NCBI GenBank assembly: GCA_017430325.1
Contig: JAFRNE010000028.1
Span: 1-64,000, forward strand
Direction of reading: 5' to 3'
DNA length: 64,000 nucleotides
From: Eubacterium sp.
GTDB lineage: Bacteria > Bacillota > Clostridia > Lachnospirales > Lachnospiraceae
This document shows, in pieces, positions 34,288 through 42,462 of the stretch. Below the pieces are notes generated by a model, which worked only from the letters and a program-made list of their open reading frames with translations, was not told where the DNA came from and did no database searches. The translations under genes were made by a program, and so were the position numbers. Position 1 is the first letter of the stretch. Each line of letters opens with the position of its first letter.

Positions 34288-34533
34288 ATAAAGGCTGTGA
34301 AGGAGACGGAACTTAGAAAGACATCACAGGGACCGATGGTCGTGGACTGAAAGCTGTCGGATGAAAAACTATGTGGCCTAACACTCCGGAGCCGGTATGA
34401 AGAAAAGCGTACCCGTCAGTAACGCGTTAAGTGCAGAGAGAGACCGTATTTTATACGGTAATGCGGGTGGTACCGCGGAAAAAGAAGTTTCCGTCCCGAA
34501 GTGTCATTAATGATGCTTCGGGACGTTGTTTTT
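34288..34533 (+). promoter_or_regulatory. T-box riboswitch with apparent Asn (AAC) specifier
   Basis: The hallmark T-box 'GGGTGGTACCGCGG' lies at 34465-34478, before a terminator with a 9 bp stem (34493-34501 with 34516-34524) and T-rich tail. Stem I can close through GGAG (34302-34305) and CTCC (34384-34387), with CACA/TGTG above. This leaves the 3' internal loop GCCTAACA, so the triplet before the purine and CTCC is AAC (34380-34382), an Asn codon. A GAC at 34345 is an alternative but lies in distal Stem I. Uncharged tRNA would favour antitermination into aspS. Confidence 0.85.
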
Positions 34534-34558
34534 AATAAGAATCAGGAGAGATGTGAAG

Positions 34559-36304
34559 ATGAAAAACATTTACAGAGACAAAACGATCGATAAGATGACA
34601 GAGGCAGACGTAGGAAGTAACGTAAGACTTGCCGGCTGGGTTGAGAATATCCGTGATCACGGCGGAGTTTCATTCATCGACCTCAGAGATATGTACGGAG
34701 TAATGCAGGTTGTTCTCCGTGACACAACACTTCTTGATAATATTTCCAAGGAGCAGGCTATTTCAGTTGAAGGACTTGTTGAGCATAGAGATGAGGAGAC
34801 CTACAATCCGAAGATCCCTACAGGAACTATCGAGCTTGAGGCTCATTCCATAGATATCCTCGGAAAGGTTTATGAGCAGCTTCCTTTCGAAATCATGACT
34901 TCTAAGGAAGTTCGTGAGGATGTAAGACTTAAATATCGTTTCCTTGATCTTCGTAACGAGAAGGTTAAGGATAATATCCTTTTCAGATCAAAGGTTATCA
35001 GCTTCCTCAGAAGAAAGATGGAGGATATGGGCTTTGTTGAGATCCAGACACCTATCCTCTGTGCTTCATCACCTGAAGGAGCAAGAGATTATATAGTTCC
35101 ATCAAGAAGATATAAGGGTAAGTTCTATGCCCTTCCACAGGCACCTCAGCAGTATAAGCAGCTGCTCATGGTGTCAGGCTTTGATAAATATTTCCAGATC
35201 GCACCTTGCTTCAGAGATGAGGATGCGAGAGCAGACCGTTCACCAGGAGAGTTCTATCAGCTTGACTTTGAGATGAGCTTTGCAACTCAGGAGGATGTAT
35301 TTAAGGTTGGTGAGGAAGTGCTCACAGAAACCTTCAAGAAGTTCGCTCCTGAAGGTTTTGAGGTAACAGAGGCACCTTATCCTATCATCAGCTATAAGCA
35401 GGCGATGCTTGAGTTCGGTTCAGATAAGCCGGACCTCAGAAACCCACTCAGAATAATCGATCTCTCAGAGTTCTTTGAGAGATGTACCTTTAAGCCATTC
35501 CATGGCAAGACAGTACGTGCTATAAATGTTCCAAGAAAGCTTTCAAAGGGTCAGCATGAGAAGATGCTTAAGTTCGCTACAGGCATCGGTATGGGCGGAC
35601 TCGGATACCTTGAAGTACTTGAGGATGGAAGCTACAAGGGACCTATTGATAAGTTCATCCCTGATGAGCTTAAGGAAGAGCTTCGCGAGAAGGCAAAGCT
35701 TAATATCGGAGATACTATCTTCTTTATCGCTGATAAGGAAGCACAGGCTGCAAACTTTGCAGGTCAGATAAGAAATGAACTTGGTGCAAGACTCGAGCTT
35801 GTCGAGAAGAATGCATACAGATTCTGCTATGTAAATGACTTCCCAATGTACGAGATCGACGAGGAGACCAAGAAGCCGGGCTTCACACACAATCCGTTCT
35901 CTATGCCACAGGGCGGACTTGAGGCACTTGAGAATAAGAACCCTCTTGATATCCTTGCATATCAGTACGATATCGTATGTAACGGTGTAGAGCTTTCAAG
36001 TGGTGCCGTTAGAAATCATGATATGAAGATCATGGAGAAGGCATTTGAGATAGCAGGCTATTCAAAGGATGTTCTTGAAAAGAAGTTCGGAGCTCTCTAT
36101 ACTGCATTCCAGTTCGGAGCACCTCCACACGCAGGTATGGCACCTGGTGTTGACCGTATGATCATGCTTCTTCGTAACGAGGAAAATATCCGTGAGGTTA
36201 TCGCTTTCCCAATGAGCGGAACAGCTCAGGACCTTATGTGCGGCGCACCAAATGAAGTTACCGAGATGCAGCTTCGTGAGACACATATCAAAGTTAGAGA
36301 TTAA
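34559..36304 (+). CDS. aspS: Aspartyl-tRNA synthetase, probably non-discriminating
   Basis: A 581-residue class IIb synthetase with an N-terminal OB domain ('VRLAGWVENIRDHGGVSFIDLRD'), motif 2 near 'FRDEDARADRSPGEFYQLDFEM', a GAD-type insertion (about 285-415), and motif 3 'GMAPGVDRMIMLL'. Followed by gatCAB under one T-box, it probably also charges tRNA(Asn) with Asp for later amidation; that is inferred from context. The ATG at 34559 has AGGAGAG upstream, whereas the earlier frame opening runs into the T-box terminator. Confidence 0.95.
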   Translation: MKNIYRDKTIDKMTEADVGSNVRLAGWVENIRDHGGVSFIDLRDMYGVMQVVLRDTTLLDNISKEQAISVEGLVEHRDEETYNPKIPTGTIELEAHSIDILGKVYEQLPFEIMTSKEVREDVRLKYRFLDLRNEKVKDNILFRSKVISFLRRKMEDMGFVEIQTPILCASSPEGARDYIVPSRRYKGKFYALPQAPQQYKQLLMVSGFDKYFQIAPCFRDEDARADRSPGEFYQLDFEMSFATQEDVFKVGEEVLTETFKKFAPEGFEVTEAPYPIISYKQAMLEFGSDKPDLRNPLRIIDLSEFFERCTFKPFHGKTVRAINVPRKLSKGQHEKMLKFATGIGMGGLGYLEVLEDGSYKGPIDKFIPDELKEELREKAKLNIGDTIFFIADKEAQAANFAGQIRNELGARLELVEKNAYRFCYVNDFPMYEIDEETKKPGFTHNPFSMPQGGLEALENKNPLDILAYQYDIVCNGVELSSGAVRNHDMKIMEKAFEIAGYSKDVLEKKFGALYTAFQFGAPPHAGMAPGVDRMIMLLRNEENIREVIAFPMSGTAQDLMCGAPNEVTEMQLRETHIKVRD

Positions 36305-36452
36305 GCCACGGGATTGCGCGAGTGAAACGAGTGAGGGACCCATGGTCCGAACGAAGTGAGGATACGGCGTGTCAAAACACGCCCACGGATGCGAAGCATC
36401 CGGGCAGGATTCTGCGAAGCAGAAGACTGGTACAAGAAGCCACGGGATTGCG
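36303..36452. repeat. Hairpin mosaic bounded by 16 bp direct repeats
   Basis: The identical 16-mer AAGCCACGGGATTGCG occurs at 36303-36318 (overlapping the aspS stop) and 36437-36452. Between lie four short palindromes: GGACC/GGTCC (36336-36348), GGCGTGT/ACACGCC (36366-36383), CGGATGC/GCATCCG (36386-36402) and TTCTGC/GCAGAA (36410-36424), the last two with GAA loops. No coding capacity is seen. Confidence 0.85.
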
Positions 36453-36470
36453 TATTAGAAAGGATAAATA

Positions 36471-36758
36471 ATGCAGATCACAGACGAAACAATAGATTAT
36501 GTAGGTATTCTTGCTAAGCTTTCCCTTTCTCCGGAAGAGAAAGAGCAGGCTAAGAAGGATATGTCAGAGATGCTTGATTATGTTGGTAAATTGGATGAAC
36601 TTGACGTTTCCGGCGTTGAGCCAATGAGCCACAGCTTTCCTGTATCAAATGTTATGCGTGAGGATGAGGTTACAAATACTGACGACAGAGAGAATATGCT
36701 GAAGAATGCTCCTGAGCGTTCAGACGACAGCTATATTGTTCCACATACATTTGATTAG
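36471..36758 (+). CDS. gatC: Asp/Glu-tRNA amidotransferase subunit C
   Basis: A 95-residue belt subunit that wraps and stabilises GatA and GatB. It shows the family pattern 'VGILAKLSLSPEEKEQAKKDM', 'DELDVSGVEPMSHSFPVSNVMREDEV' spacing and the C-terminal 'IVPHTFD'. Length is normal. It starts after the hairpin mosaic with GAAAGG upstream, and gatA follows in 14 bp. Confidence 0.96.
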   Translation: MQITDETIDYVGILAKLSLSPEEKEQAKKDMSEMLDYVGKLDELDVSGVEPMSHSFPVSNVMREDEVTNTDDRENMLKNAPERSDDSYIVPHTFD

Positions 36759-36772
36759 TTAAGGAGAAAAAT

Positions 36773-38314
36773 ATGAAATTAACCAACGACGAAATAATCG
36801 CGCTTTCTGCGGTTGAGCTCGGTGCTAAGATCAAAGCCGGCGAGCTTACCTCTGTCGATGCTGTTACAGCTTATCTCGAGAGAATAGAAGCGGTTGAAAA
36901 GGATATAAATGCATTTATCACCCTCGACAAAGAGGGCGCTCTTGCAGCGGCAGCCGAAGCTGATAAAAGAATAGCTGCAGGCGAACTGACAGGACCTCTT
37001 GCAGGTGTTCCTGTTGCTATTAAGGCAAATATGTGCATTGAAGGAAAGCTTGCTTCATGCGCATCACATATACTTGACAATTTTTATCCGACTTATACAA
37101 GTACAGCTGTTGAGAAGCTTCTTGCAGCAGGTGCTGTAAATCTCGGAAGTACAAATATGGATGAGTTTGCCATGGGAAGTACGACAGAAACCTCGTATTT
37201 CGGAGCAACTCACAATCCATGGGATATAGAAAGAGTACCAGGCGGTTCTTCAGGCGGTTCTGCAGCGGCAGTTGCAGCTGATGAATGTGCAGTGGCACTC
37301 GGTTCAGATACAGGCGGATCTATCAGACAGCCTGCATCCTTCTGCGGCGTAACAGGTATCAAACCAACCTACGGAAGAGTTTCACGTTACGGACTTATTG
37401 CTTACGGTTCATCACTTGATCAGATCGGACCTCTCGGCAAGAATGTTACCGACTGTGCAACCATCCTTGAGATAATCTCAGGTAAGGATCCTAAGGATTC
37501 TACAAGTGTAGGTGCTACAGGCGAGACTGCAGATGATAAGATGAAAACAGACTTTACATCAGCACTTGTTGAGGATGTAAAGGGTATGAAGATAGGTGTT
37601 CCTAAGGATTATTTCCTTGAGGGAATCGATGAAGATGTTAAGGCTTCAGTACTTGCTGCAGCTGATAAGTTTAAAGCTCTCGGAGCTGAGGTTGAGGAGT
37701 TCGACCTCGGTATGGTAGAGTATGCCATCCCGGCTTACTACATCATCGCCTGCGCAGAGGCTTCTTCAAACCTTGAAAGATTTGACGGAGTTAAATACGG
37801 CTACAGAACAAAGAACTATGATGATCTTCATGATATGTATAAGAAGACACGTTCAGAGGGCTTTGGTCCTGAGGTTAAGAGAAGGATCATGCTTGGTTCC
37901 TTCGTGCTTTCTTCAGGTTATTATGATGCATATTACGTTAAGGCTCTTAGAGTTAAGGCCCTTATCAAGCAGGCCTTTGACAAAGCATTTGAGAAATACG
38001 ATGTTATCCTCGGACCTGTTGCTCCGACAACTGCGCTTAAGTGCGGCGAGTCGCTTTCAGATCCGATAAAGATGTATCTTGGTGATATTTACACGGTAGC
38101 TGTAAACCTTGCAGGTCTTCCGGGTATATCACTTCCATGCGGTTATGATAAGAACGGTCTTCCAGTAGGACTTCAGCTTCTTGGACAGACCTTTGACGAG
38201 AAGAAGATCATAAGAGCTGCATATACCTTCGAGCAGAGCTTCAAGGCTGAAGCTAAGAAGGCGGCTTTTGTGAATGCTTCAGAAGATGTTAATAAAAACT
38301 TAAATGGTAATTAG
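36773..38314 (+). CDS. gatA: Asp/Glu-tRNA amidotransferase subunit A
   Basis: A 513-residue amidase-signature enzyme that releases ammonia from Gln or Asn for the amidation of misacylated tRNA. The catalytic Lys is in 'GVPVAIKANM' near residue 83. The Ser-cis-Ser core is in 'GGSSGGSAAAVA' and 'GSDTGGSIRQPASFCG' (about 155-190). The C-terminal 'LPVGLQLLGQTFDEKKI' is standard. It sits between gatC and gatB. Confidence 0.97.
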   Translation: MKLTNDEIIALSAVELGAKIKAGELTSVDAVTAYLERIEAVEKDINAFITLDKEGALAAAAEADKRIAAGELTGPLAGVPVAIKANMCIEGKLASCASHILDNFYPTYTSTAVEKLLAAGAVNLGSTNMDEFAMGSTTETSYFGATHNPWDIERVPGGSSGGSAAAVAADECAVALGSDTGGSIRQPASFCGVTGIKPTYGRVSRYGLIAYGSSLDQIGPLGKNVTDCATILEIISGKDPKDSTSVGATGETADDKMKTDFTSALVEDVKGMKIGVPKDYFLEGIDEDVKASVLAAADKFKALGAEVEEFDLGMVEYAIPAYYIIACAEASSNLERFDGVKYGYRTKNYDDLHDMYKKTRSEGFGPEVKRRIMLGSFVLSSGYYDAYYVKALRVKALIKQAFDKAFEKYDVILGPVAPTTALKCGESLSDPIKMYLGDIYTVAVNLAGLPGISLPCGYDKNGLPVGLQLLGQTFDEKKIIRAAYTFEQSFKAEAKKAAFVNASEDVNKNLNGN

Positions 38315-38331
38315 AAGGGAGGCATATTAAA

Positions 38332-39777
38332 ATGGGTAAAGAATACGAAGTTGTAATAGGCCTCGAGGTTCATGTTGAACTTAATACCAAGACCAAGATC
38401 TTCTGCGGCTGCTCAACAGCCTTCGGAGGAGCACCAAATACACATGTATGCCCGGTCTGCTCAGGTATGCCGGGAAGCCTTCCTGTACTTAACAGAGAGG
38501 TTGTAAATAAAGCTATTTCGGTTGGTCTTGCAACAAATTGCGATATAACAAGAAACAGTAAATTCGACAGAAAGAATTATTTCTATCCGGATAATCCGCA
38601 GAACTATCAGATATCACAGCTGTATTATCCAATCTGCAGAAACGGAAAGGTTGAGATAAACCTTCCGGATGGAAGTACAAAATACGTAAGGATCCATGAG
38701 ATCCACATGGAAGAGGACGCAGGAAAGCTTGTTCATGACAGTTTTACGGATGAGACCTACGTTGATTTCAACCGTTCGGGTGTTCCTCTTATCGAGATAG
38801 TTTCAGAACCTGATATGCGTTCGGCTGATGAGGTTATTGCTTACCTTGAGAAGCTTCGTGAGACTATCCAGTATCTTGGTGCTTCAGACTGCAAGCTTAA
38901 CGAGGGTTCAATGAGAGCTGACGTTAACCTTTCCATCAGAGAGAAGGGCGCTGAGGAATTCGGTACAAGAACAGAGTCAAAGAACCTCAACTCTTTCAGA
39001 GCGATAAAGAGATGTATCGAGAACGAGACAGCCAGACAGATAGACCTTATCGAGTCAGGCGAGGGCGTTACTCAGGAGACAAGACGCTGGGATGATAACA
39101 AGGGTTATTCATATCCTATGCGTTCCAAGGAGGATGCTCAGGATTACAGGTATTTCCCTGATCCGGACCTTGTTCCTATCATCGTTTCTGATGAGTGGAT
39201 CGATGAGATCAAGAAGGCAGAACCTGAATTCAGAGCTGCCAAGAAGGCAAGATATAAGGAAGAATACAACATTCCTGATTATGATATAGATCAGATAACC
39301 GCTGAGAAGCATATGGCGGATATATTTGAGGAGGCTATCAGTCTCGGGGCTGATCCTAAGAAGGTTTCAAACTGGCTGATGGGCGAGACTATGCGTCTCA
39401 TGAAGGAGAAGAGTGTAGATGCTTCTGACCTTTCCTTCAGCGCTGAGAATCTTGTAAAGCTTATAAAGCTCAATGATTCAAAGGAGATCAACAATGCAGT
39501 GGCTAAGGAAGTATTTGAGAAGGTATTTGCCGAAAATATCGATCCTGAAGCCTATGTTAAGGAAAATAATCTTTCGACCAAGGCAGACAGCGGAGAGCTT
39601 CTCGGTGTAGTTAAGAAGGCTATCGAAGCTAATCCTAAGGCGGTTGAGGATTATAAGGCCGGAAAGAAGAAGGCTGCCGGTGCTATGGTAGGCTTCGTTA
39701 TGAAGGAAATGAAGGGTAAATGTGACCCTGCAACAGCTAATCAGATGATCACTGAAGAGCTTGACAAGATGTTGTAA
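38332..39777 (+). CDS. gatB: Asp/Glu-tRNA amidotransferase subunit B
   Basis: A 481-residue subunit that binds the misacylated tRNA and catalyses kinase and transamidase steps. It begins 'YEVVIGLEVHVELNTKTKIFC', has the CGC...CPVC zinc-type cysteines (residues 24-44), the signature 'DFNRSGVPLIEIVSEPD', and a C-terminal tail (YqeY-like) domain. With GatA and GatC it makes Gln-tRNA(Gln), matching the tRNA-Gln gene here, and possibly Asn-tRNA(Asn). Confidence 0.97.
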   Translation: MGKEYEVVIGLEVHVELNTKTKIFCGCSTAFGGAPNTHVCPVCSGMPGSLPVLNREVVNKAISVGLATNCDITRNSKFDRKNYFYPDNPQNYQISQLYYPICRNGKVEINLPDGSTKYVRIHEIHMEEDAGKLVHDSFTDETYVDFNRSGVPLIEIVSEPDMRSADEVIAYLEKLRETIQYLGASDCKLNEGSMRADVNLSIREKGAEEFGTRTESKNLNSFRAIKRCIENETARQIDLIESGEGVTQETRRWDDNKGYSYPMRSKEDAQDYRYFPDPDLVPIIVSDEWIDEIKKAEPEFRAAKKARYKEEYNIPDYDIDQITAEKHMADIFEEAISLGADPKKVSNWLMGETMRLMKEKSVDASDLSFSAENLVKLIKLNDSKEINNAVAKEVFEKVFAENIDPEAYVKENNLSTKADSGELLGVVKKAIEANPKAVEDYKAGKKKAAGAMVGFVMKEMKGKCDPATANQMITEELDKML

Positions 39778-39795
39778 AACTTATGAAAAATAATC

Positions 39796-39819
39796 TCCGG
39801 ATCTGTATCGTGATCCGGA
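39796..39819 (+). terminator. Hairpin after gatB
   Basis: A perfect 8 bp stem TCCGGATC/GATCCGGA with an 8-base loop but no T tract. It may be a weak terminator or processing site. Confidence 0.4.
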
Positions 39820-39844
39820 ATAGAAAAGAGAAACTGTAGTTACT

Positions 39845-40615
39845 ATGGAAACACTGGTAGAAAATAGAGATAATAAAACAGTAGACAGTCTTGCGGTCGT
39901 AATGCCGGTCTATAATGAAGGAGAGAGGATATATGATAATCTTCTCGAGGCATCAAGGATAGTAGGACGTTTTGCGGCGGATTATGAGATAATCGCAGTA
40001 AATGACGGAAGTACTGATAACAGTCTTGATGAGATAAGACGTGCCATGAAGGCGGACGATCATATCAGAGTTGTTTACTATGACAAGAATCATGGCAAGG
40101 GTTATGCAGTAAAGCTCGGAATGACAACCTCGTCAAAGAAGCTTACAGCCTTCTGCGATTCGGATCTTGAGCTTACACCGAAGATGTTGAAATCTTATGC
40201 CAGAGCTCTTTCTCAGAGCGGCGCGGACATAGTCATCGGTTCGAAGATGCATAAGAATTCAAGAATAGAATATCCTTTCATCCGCAAGGTGATGAGCTAT
40301 GGATATTATATGTTCCTGAAGCTTCTCTTCAGGATGAGCCTTAAGGATACACAGACCGGTATCAAGCTTTACAAGACGGAATGTATCAAAGAGGTTCTGC
40401 AGCATGTTGAGACTGAAGGTTTTTCCTTCGATATCGAGGTGCTTGCATTTGCACATTCGCTGGGCTACAGGATAATCGAAATGCCTGTTGTTCTTTCCTT
40501 CAGCAGGAAGGCAGGGAACAGATCTAAGATAAAGATCAGCAGTATTTTCAATATGATCTCTGATACTTTGAAGATACGTAAGAGAGTCAGAGAGTTTGCG
40601 AAGACTGAAAGGTAA
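39845..40615 (+). CDS. Family 2 glycosyltransferase, DPM1/DesD-like
   Basis: A 256-residue GT-A fold transferase without obvious membrane helices. It opens with 'LAVVMPVYNEGERIYDNL', has 'IIAVNDGSTDNSLDEI' near residue 50, the acidic metal motif 'AFCDSDLELTP' near 100, and 'DTQTGIKLYK' near 178, a pattern of polyprenyl-phosphate mannosyl/glucosyl transferases. It probably loads a sugar on a lipid carrier or surface polymer. It ends 8 bp before the LCP gene, suggesting a shared wall-polymer role. Confidence 0.88.
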   Translation: METLVENRDNKTVDSLAVVMPVYNEGERIYDNLLEASRIVGRFAADYEIIAVNDGSTDNSLDEIRRAMKADDHIRVVYYDKNHGKGYAVKLGMTTSSKKLTAFCDSDLELTPKMLKSYARALSQSGADIVIGSKMHKNSRIEYPFIRKVMSYGYYMFLKLLFRMSLKDTQTGIKLYKTECIKEVLQHVETEGFSFDIEVLAFAHSLGYRIIEMPVVLSFSRKAGNRSKIKISSIFNMISDTLKIRKRVREFAKTER

Positions 40616-40623
40616 TAAGTATT

Positions 40624-41703
40624 ATGGAAGAAAAGAAAAGATACTCAAATGGTAAATGGGCAATAGCATTTCTGTGCGAGCTTATCATGATAATCCTTCT
40701 TGTGTGGGCTAATATACGAGTTTACATAAGTAATAAAATGGCCCTTGTAAAACATGCGGACAATTTTCAGGTTACTGTCAATGATGGTGTCGGTAAGGCT
40801 CAGAAGGGCTACACAAATATAGCTCTTTTCGGTCTGGATGCACGTGATCAGAGCTCTGAGTCTCTTGAAAACGGTACAAGAAGCGATTCCATCATCATTG
40901 TGAGCATCAACAATTCTACAGGTGATATCAAGATGGTATCGGTTTACAGAGATACACTGCTTCGTATAAGCGACATGGATGGTATGACCACAAAGGTAAA
41001 TGCAGCATATGCTTATGGCGGACCGCAGATGGCTGTAAATACGCTTAATGAGAATCTTGATCTTAACATAACCGAATTCGTATCAATAAACTGGACCGGA
41101 CTAACCAAGGCGATCGATGCACTGGGCGGGATCGAAATCGAGATCAAGGAGAATGAGATCGAGAAGCTGAATGAATATATCGCTCACGTTATCGAGACGA
41201 CCGGTATTTATTCTGATGGTGTATTCGAGGCAGGAAAGCAGACACTGAATGGTGTTCAGGCTACAGCTTACGCGAGAATAAGAAGTACCGATCAGGGTGA
41301 TATCACGAGAACTGAGCGTCAGAGGACCATCATCAATGCTATGGTCAAGAAGATGAAGAGTGCAAGCTGGTCAACAGTTGATAAGGCTATCGAAGCTGCG
41401 CTTCCATGCGTATATACAAGTATGGATGAGGATGATATCTATTCGCTTGCCAAGAAGATACTGAAATACGATATGGCAGGAAACGAAGGCTTCCCGTTCA
41501 GATATGAGTTCTACAGCTCAGATAGCAAGGGTTCATGCATCTCGGCAGCAAACCTCAGTGAAAATGTTTCTGCACTTCATGAATACCTCTTCGGTAAGAA
41601 GGGCTATGTTCCTTCCTCAACAGTTCAGTCTATCAATTCTATGCTCACGGATGAGACAGGAACAGGCAGCTGGGGAGACATAGATCTGTCAGAGGACGAC
41701 TGA
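40624..41703 (+). CDS. LytR-CpsA-Psr (LCP) family wall-polymer ligase
   Basis: A 359-residue protein with an N-terminal membrane anchor (about residues 11-32, 'WAIAFLCELIMIILLVWANI') and an extracellular LCP domain. Family marks are 'GTRSDSIIIVSINNSTGDIKMVSVYRDTLLRI', read in pieces, with the conserved Asp and Arg residues, 'NAAYAYGGPQMAVNTLN', and 'YARIRSTDQGDITRTERQR'. LCP enzymes attach teichoic acids or polysaccharides to peptidoglycan from undecaprenyl donors. It is paired with the glycosyltransferase upstream. A terminator lies 57 bp downstream. Confidence 0.92.
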   Translation: MEEKKRYSNGKWAIAFLCELIMIILLVWANIRVYISNKMALVKHADNFQVTVNDGVGKAQKGYTNIALFGLDARDQSSESLENGTRSDSIIIVSINNSTGDIKMVSVYRDTLLRISDMDGMTTKVNAAYAYGGPQMAVNTLNENLDLNITEFVSINWTGLTKAIDALGGIEIEIKENEIEKLNEYIAHVIETTGIYSDGVFEAGKQTLNGVQATAYARIRSTDQGDITRTERQRTIINAMVKKMKSASWSTVDKAIEAALPCVYTSMDEDDIYSLAKKILKYDMAGNEGFPFRYEFYSSDSKGSCISAANLSENVSALHEYLFGKKGYVPSSTVQSINSMLTDETGTGSWGDIDLSEDD

Positions 41704-41759
41704 TATTTTGCATGAGAAATACCGGAAACAGGGCCGGAAAATTTAAGAGTTAACGACGA

Positions 41760-41791
41760 AAAGAGACTCACGAAAATGGGTCTCTTTTTTT
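41760..41791 (+). terminator. Terminator after the LCP gene
   Basis: An 8 bp stem AAAGAGAC/GTCTCTTT with a 12-base loop and a T7 tail. Confidence 0.85.
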
Positions 41792-41824
41792 GAATGTATT
41801 TTGGAAAATAGAGGGCATCCGCAA

Positions 41825-41853
41825 TTGATATTTTTGCATGTTTATAGTAGAAT
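41825..41853 (+). promoter_or_regulatory. Promoter of the hydrogenase operon
   Basis: TTGATA, a 17 bp spacer and TAGAAT, about 97 bp before the first gene. Confidence 0.65.
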
Positions 41854-41950
41854 TATAATGTCTGTTTATGCGGAAAATATGGAACAGACATGCTTACTTG
41901 ATAAAGTATAAATGTATTTTTCAATATAATGCAAAGGGAGGAAAATGTTA

Positions 41951-42451
41951 ATGCAGAAACTAAACGCAGCGGCTCTTTCGGAGATAGACCGCATAGTGCA
42001 GGAGCATAAGGATAAACCGGGTCCGATAATCGTTATGCTGCATGACGTTCAGGAGAAGCTGGGCTACGTTCCGTTCGAAGCAATGGAGAAGATAGCTGAT
42101 GCGACAAACAGCAGCGTTGCTGAGGTTTATGGGGTTGTAATGTTTTATGCCCAGTTCACAACAGAGCCTAAGGGCAAGCACGTGATAAATGTATGCTTAG
42201 GTACGGCATGCTACGTTAAGGGCGGCCAGAAGCTTATCGACCAGGCAGTTGAGCTTACAGGAGCTCCGTTGAATGGAACAAGCGCTGACGGTATGTTCTC
42301 ACTTGATGCCACACGTTGCCTCGGTGCCTGCGGACTTGCGCCGGTAGCCGTTATCGACGGTCTGGTTTACGGTGATGCGACCAAGGACGGTAAGATGATG
42401 AAGGCTATCAAACTCATCATTGAAGAAGAGAAAAAACACGGAAATATGTAA
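41951..42451 (+). CDS. NuoE-like subunit of [FeFe] hydrogenase (HydC type)
   Basis: A 166-residue thioredoxin-fold [2Fe-2S] protein of the NuoE/HydC/HndA family. Four Cys ligands lie in 'NVCLGTACYVKGG' (C...C, near 83-88) and 'DATRCLGACGLAPV' (near 119-123). In trimeric electron-bifurcating hydrogenases it is the small electron-relay subunit. The ATG at 41951 is 9 bp from GGGAGG; the one at 41945 is only 3 bp away. The NuoF-like gene follows in 11 bp. Confidence 0.9.
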   Translation: MQKLNAAALSEIDRIVQEHKDKPGPIIVMLHDVQEKLGYVPFEAMEKIADATNSSVAEVYGVVMFYAQFTTEPKGKHVINVCLGTACYVKGGQKLIDQAVELTGAPLNGTSADGMFSLDATRCLGACGLAPVAVIDGLVYGDATKDGKMMKAIKLIIEEEKKHGNM

Positions 42452-42462
42452 AGGAGGCTGTT

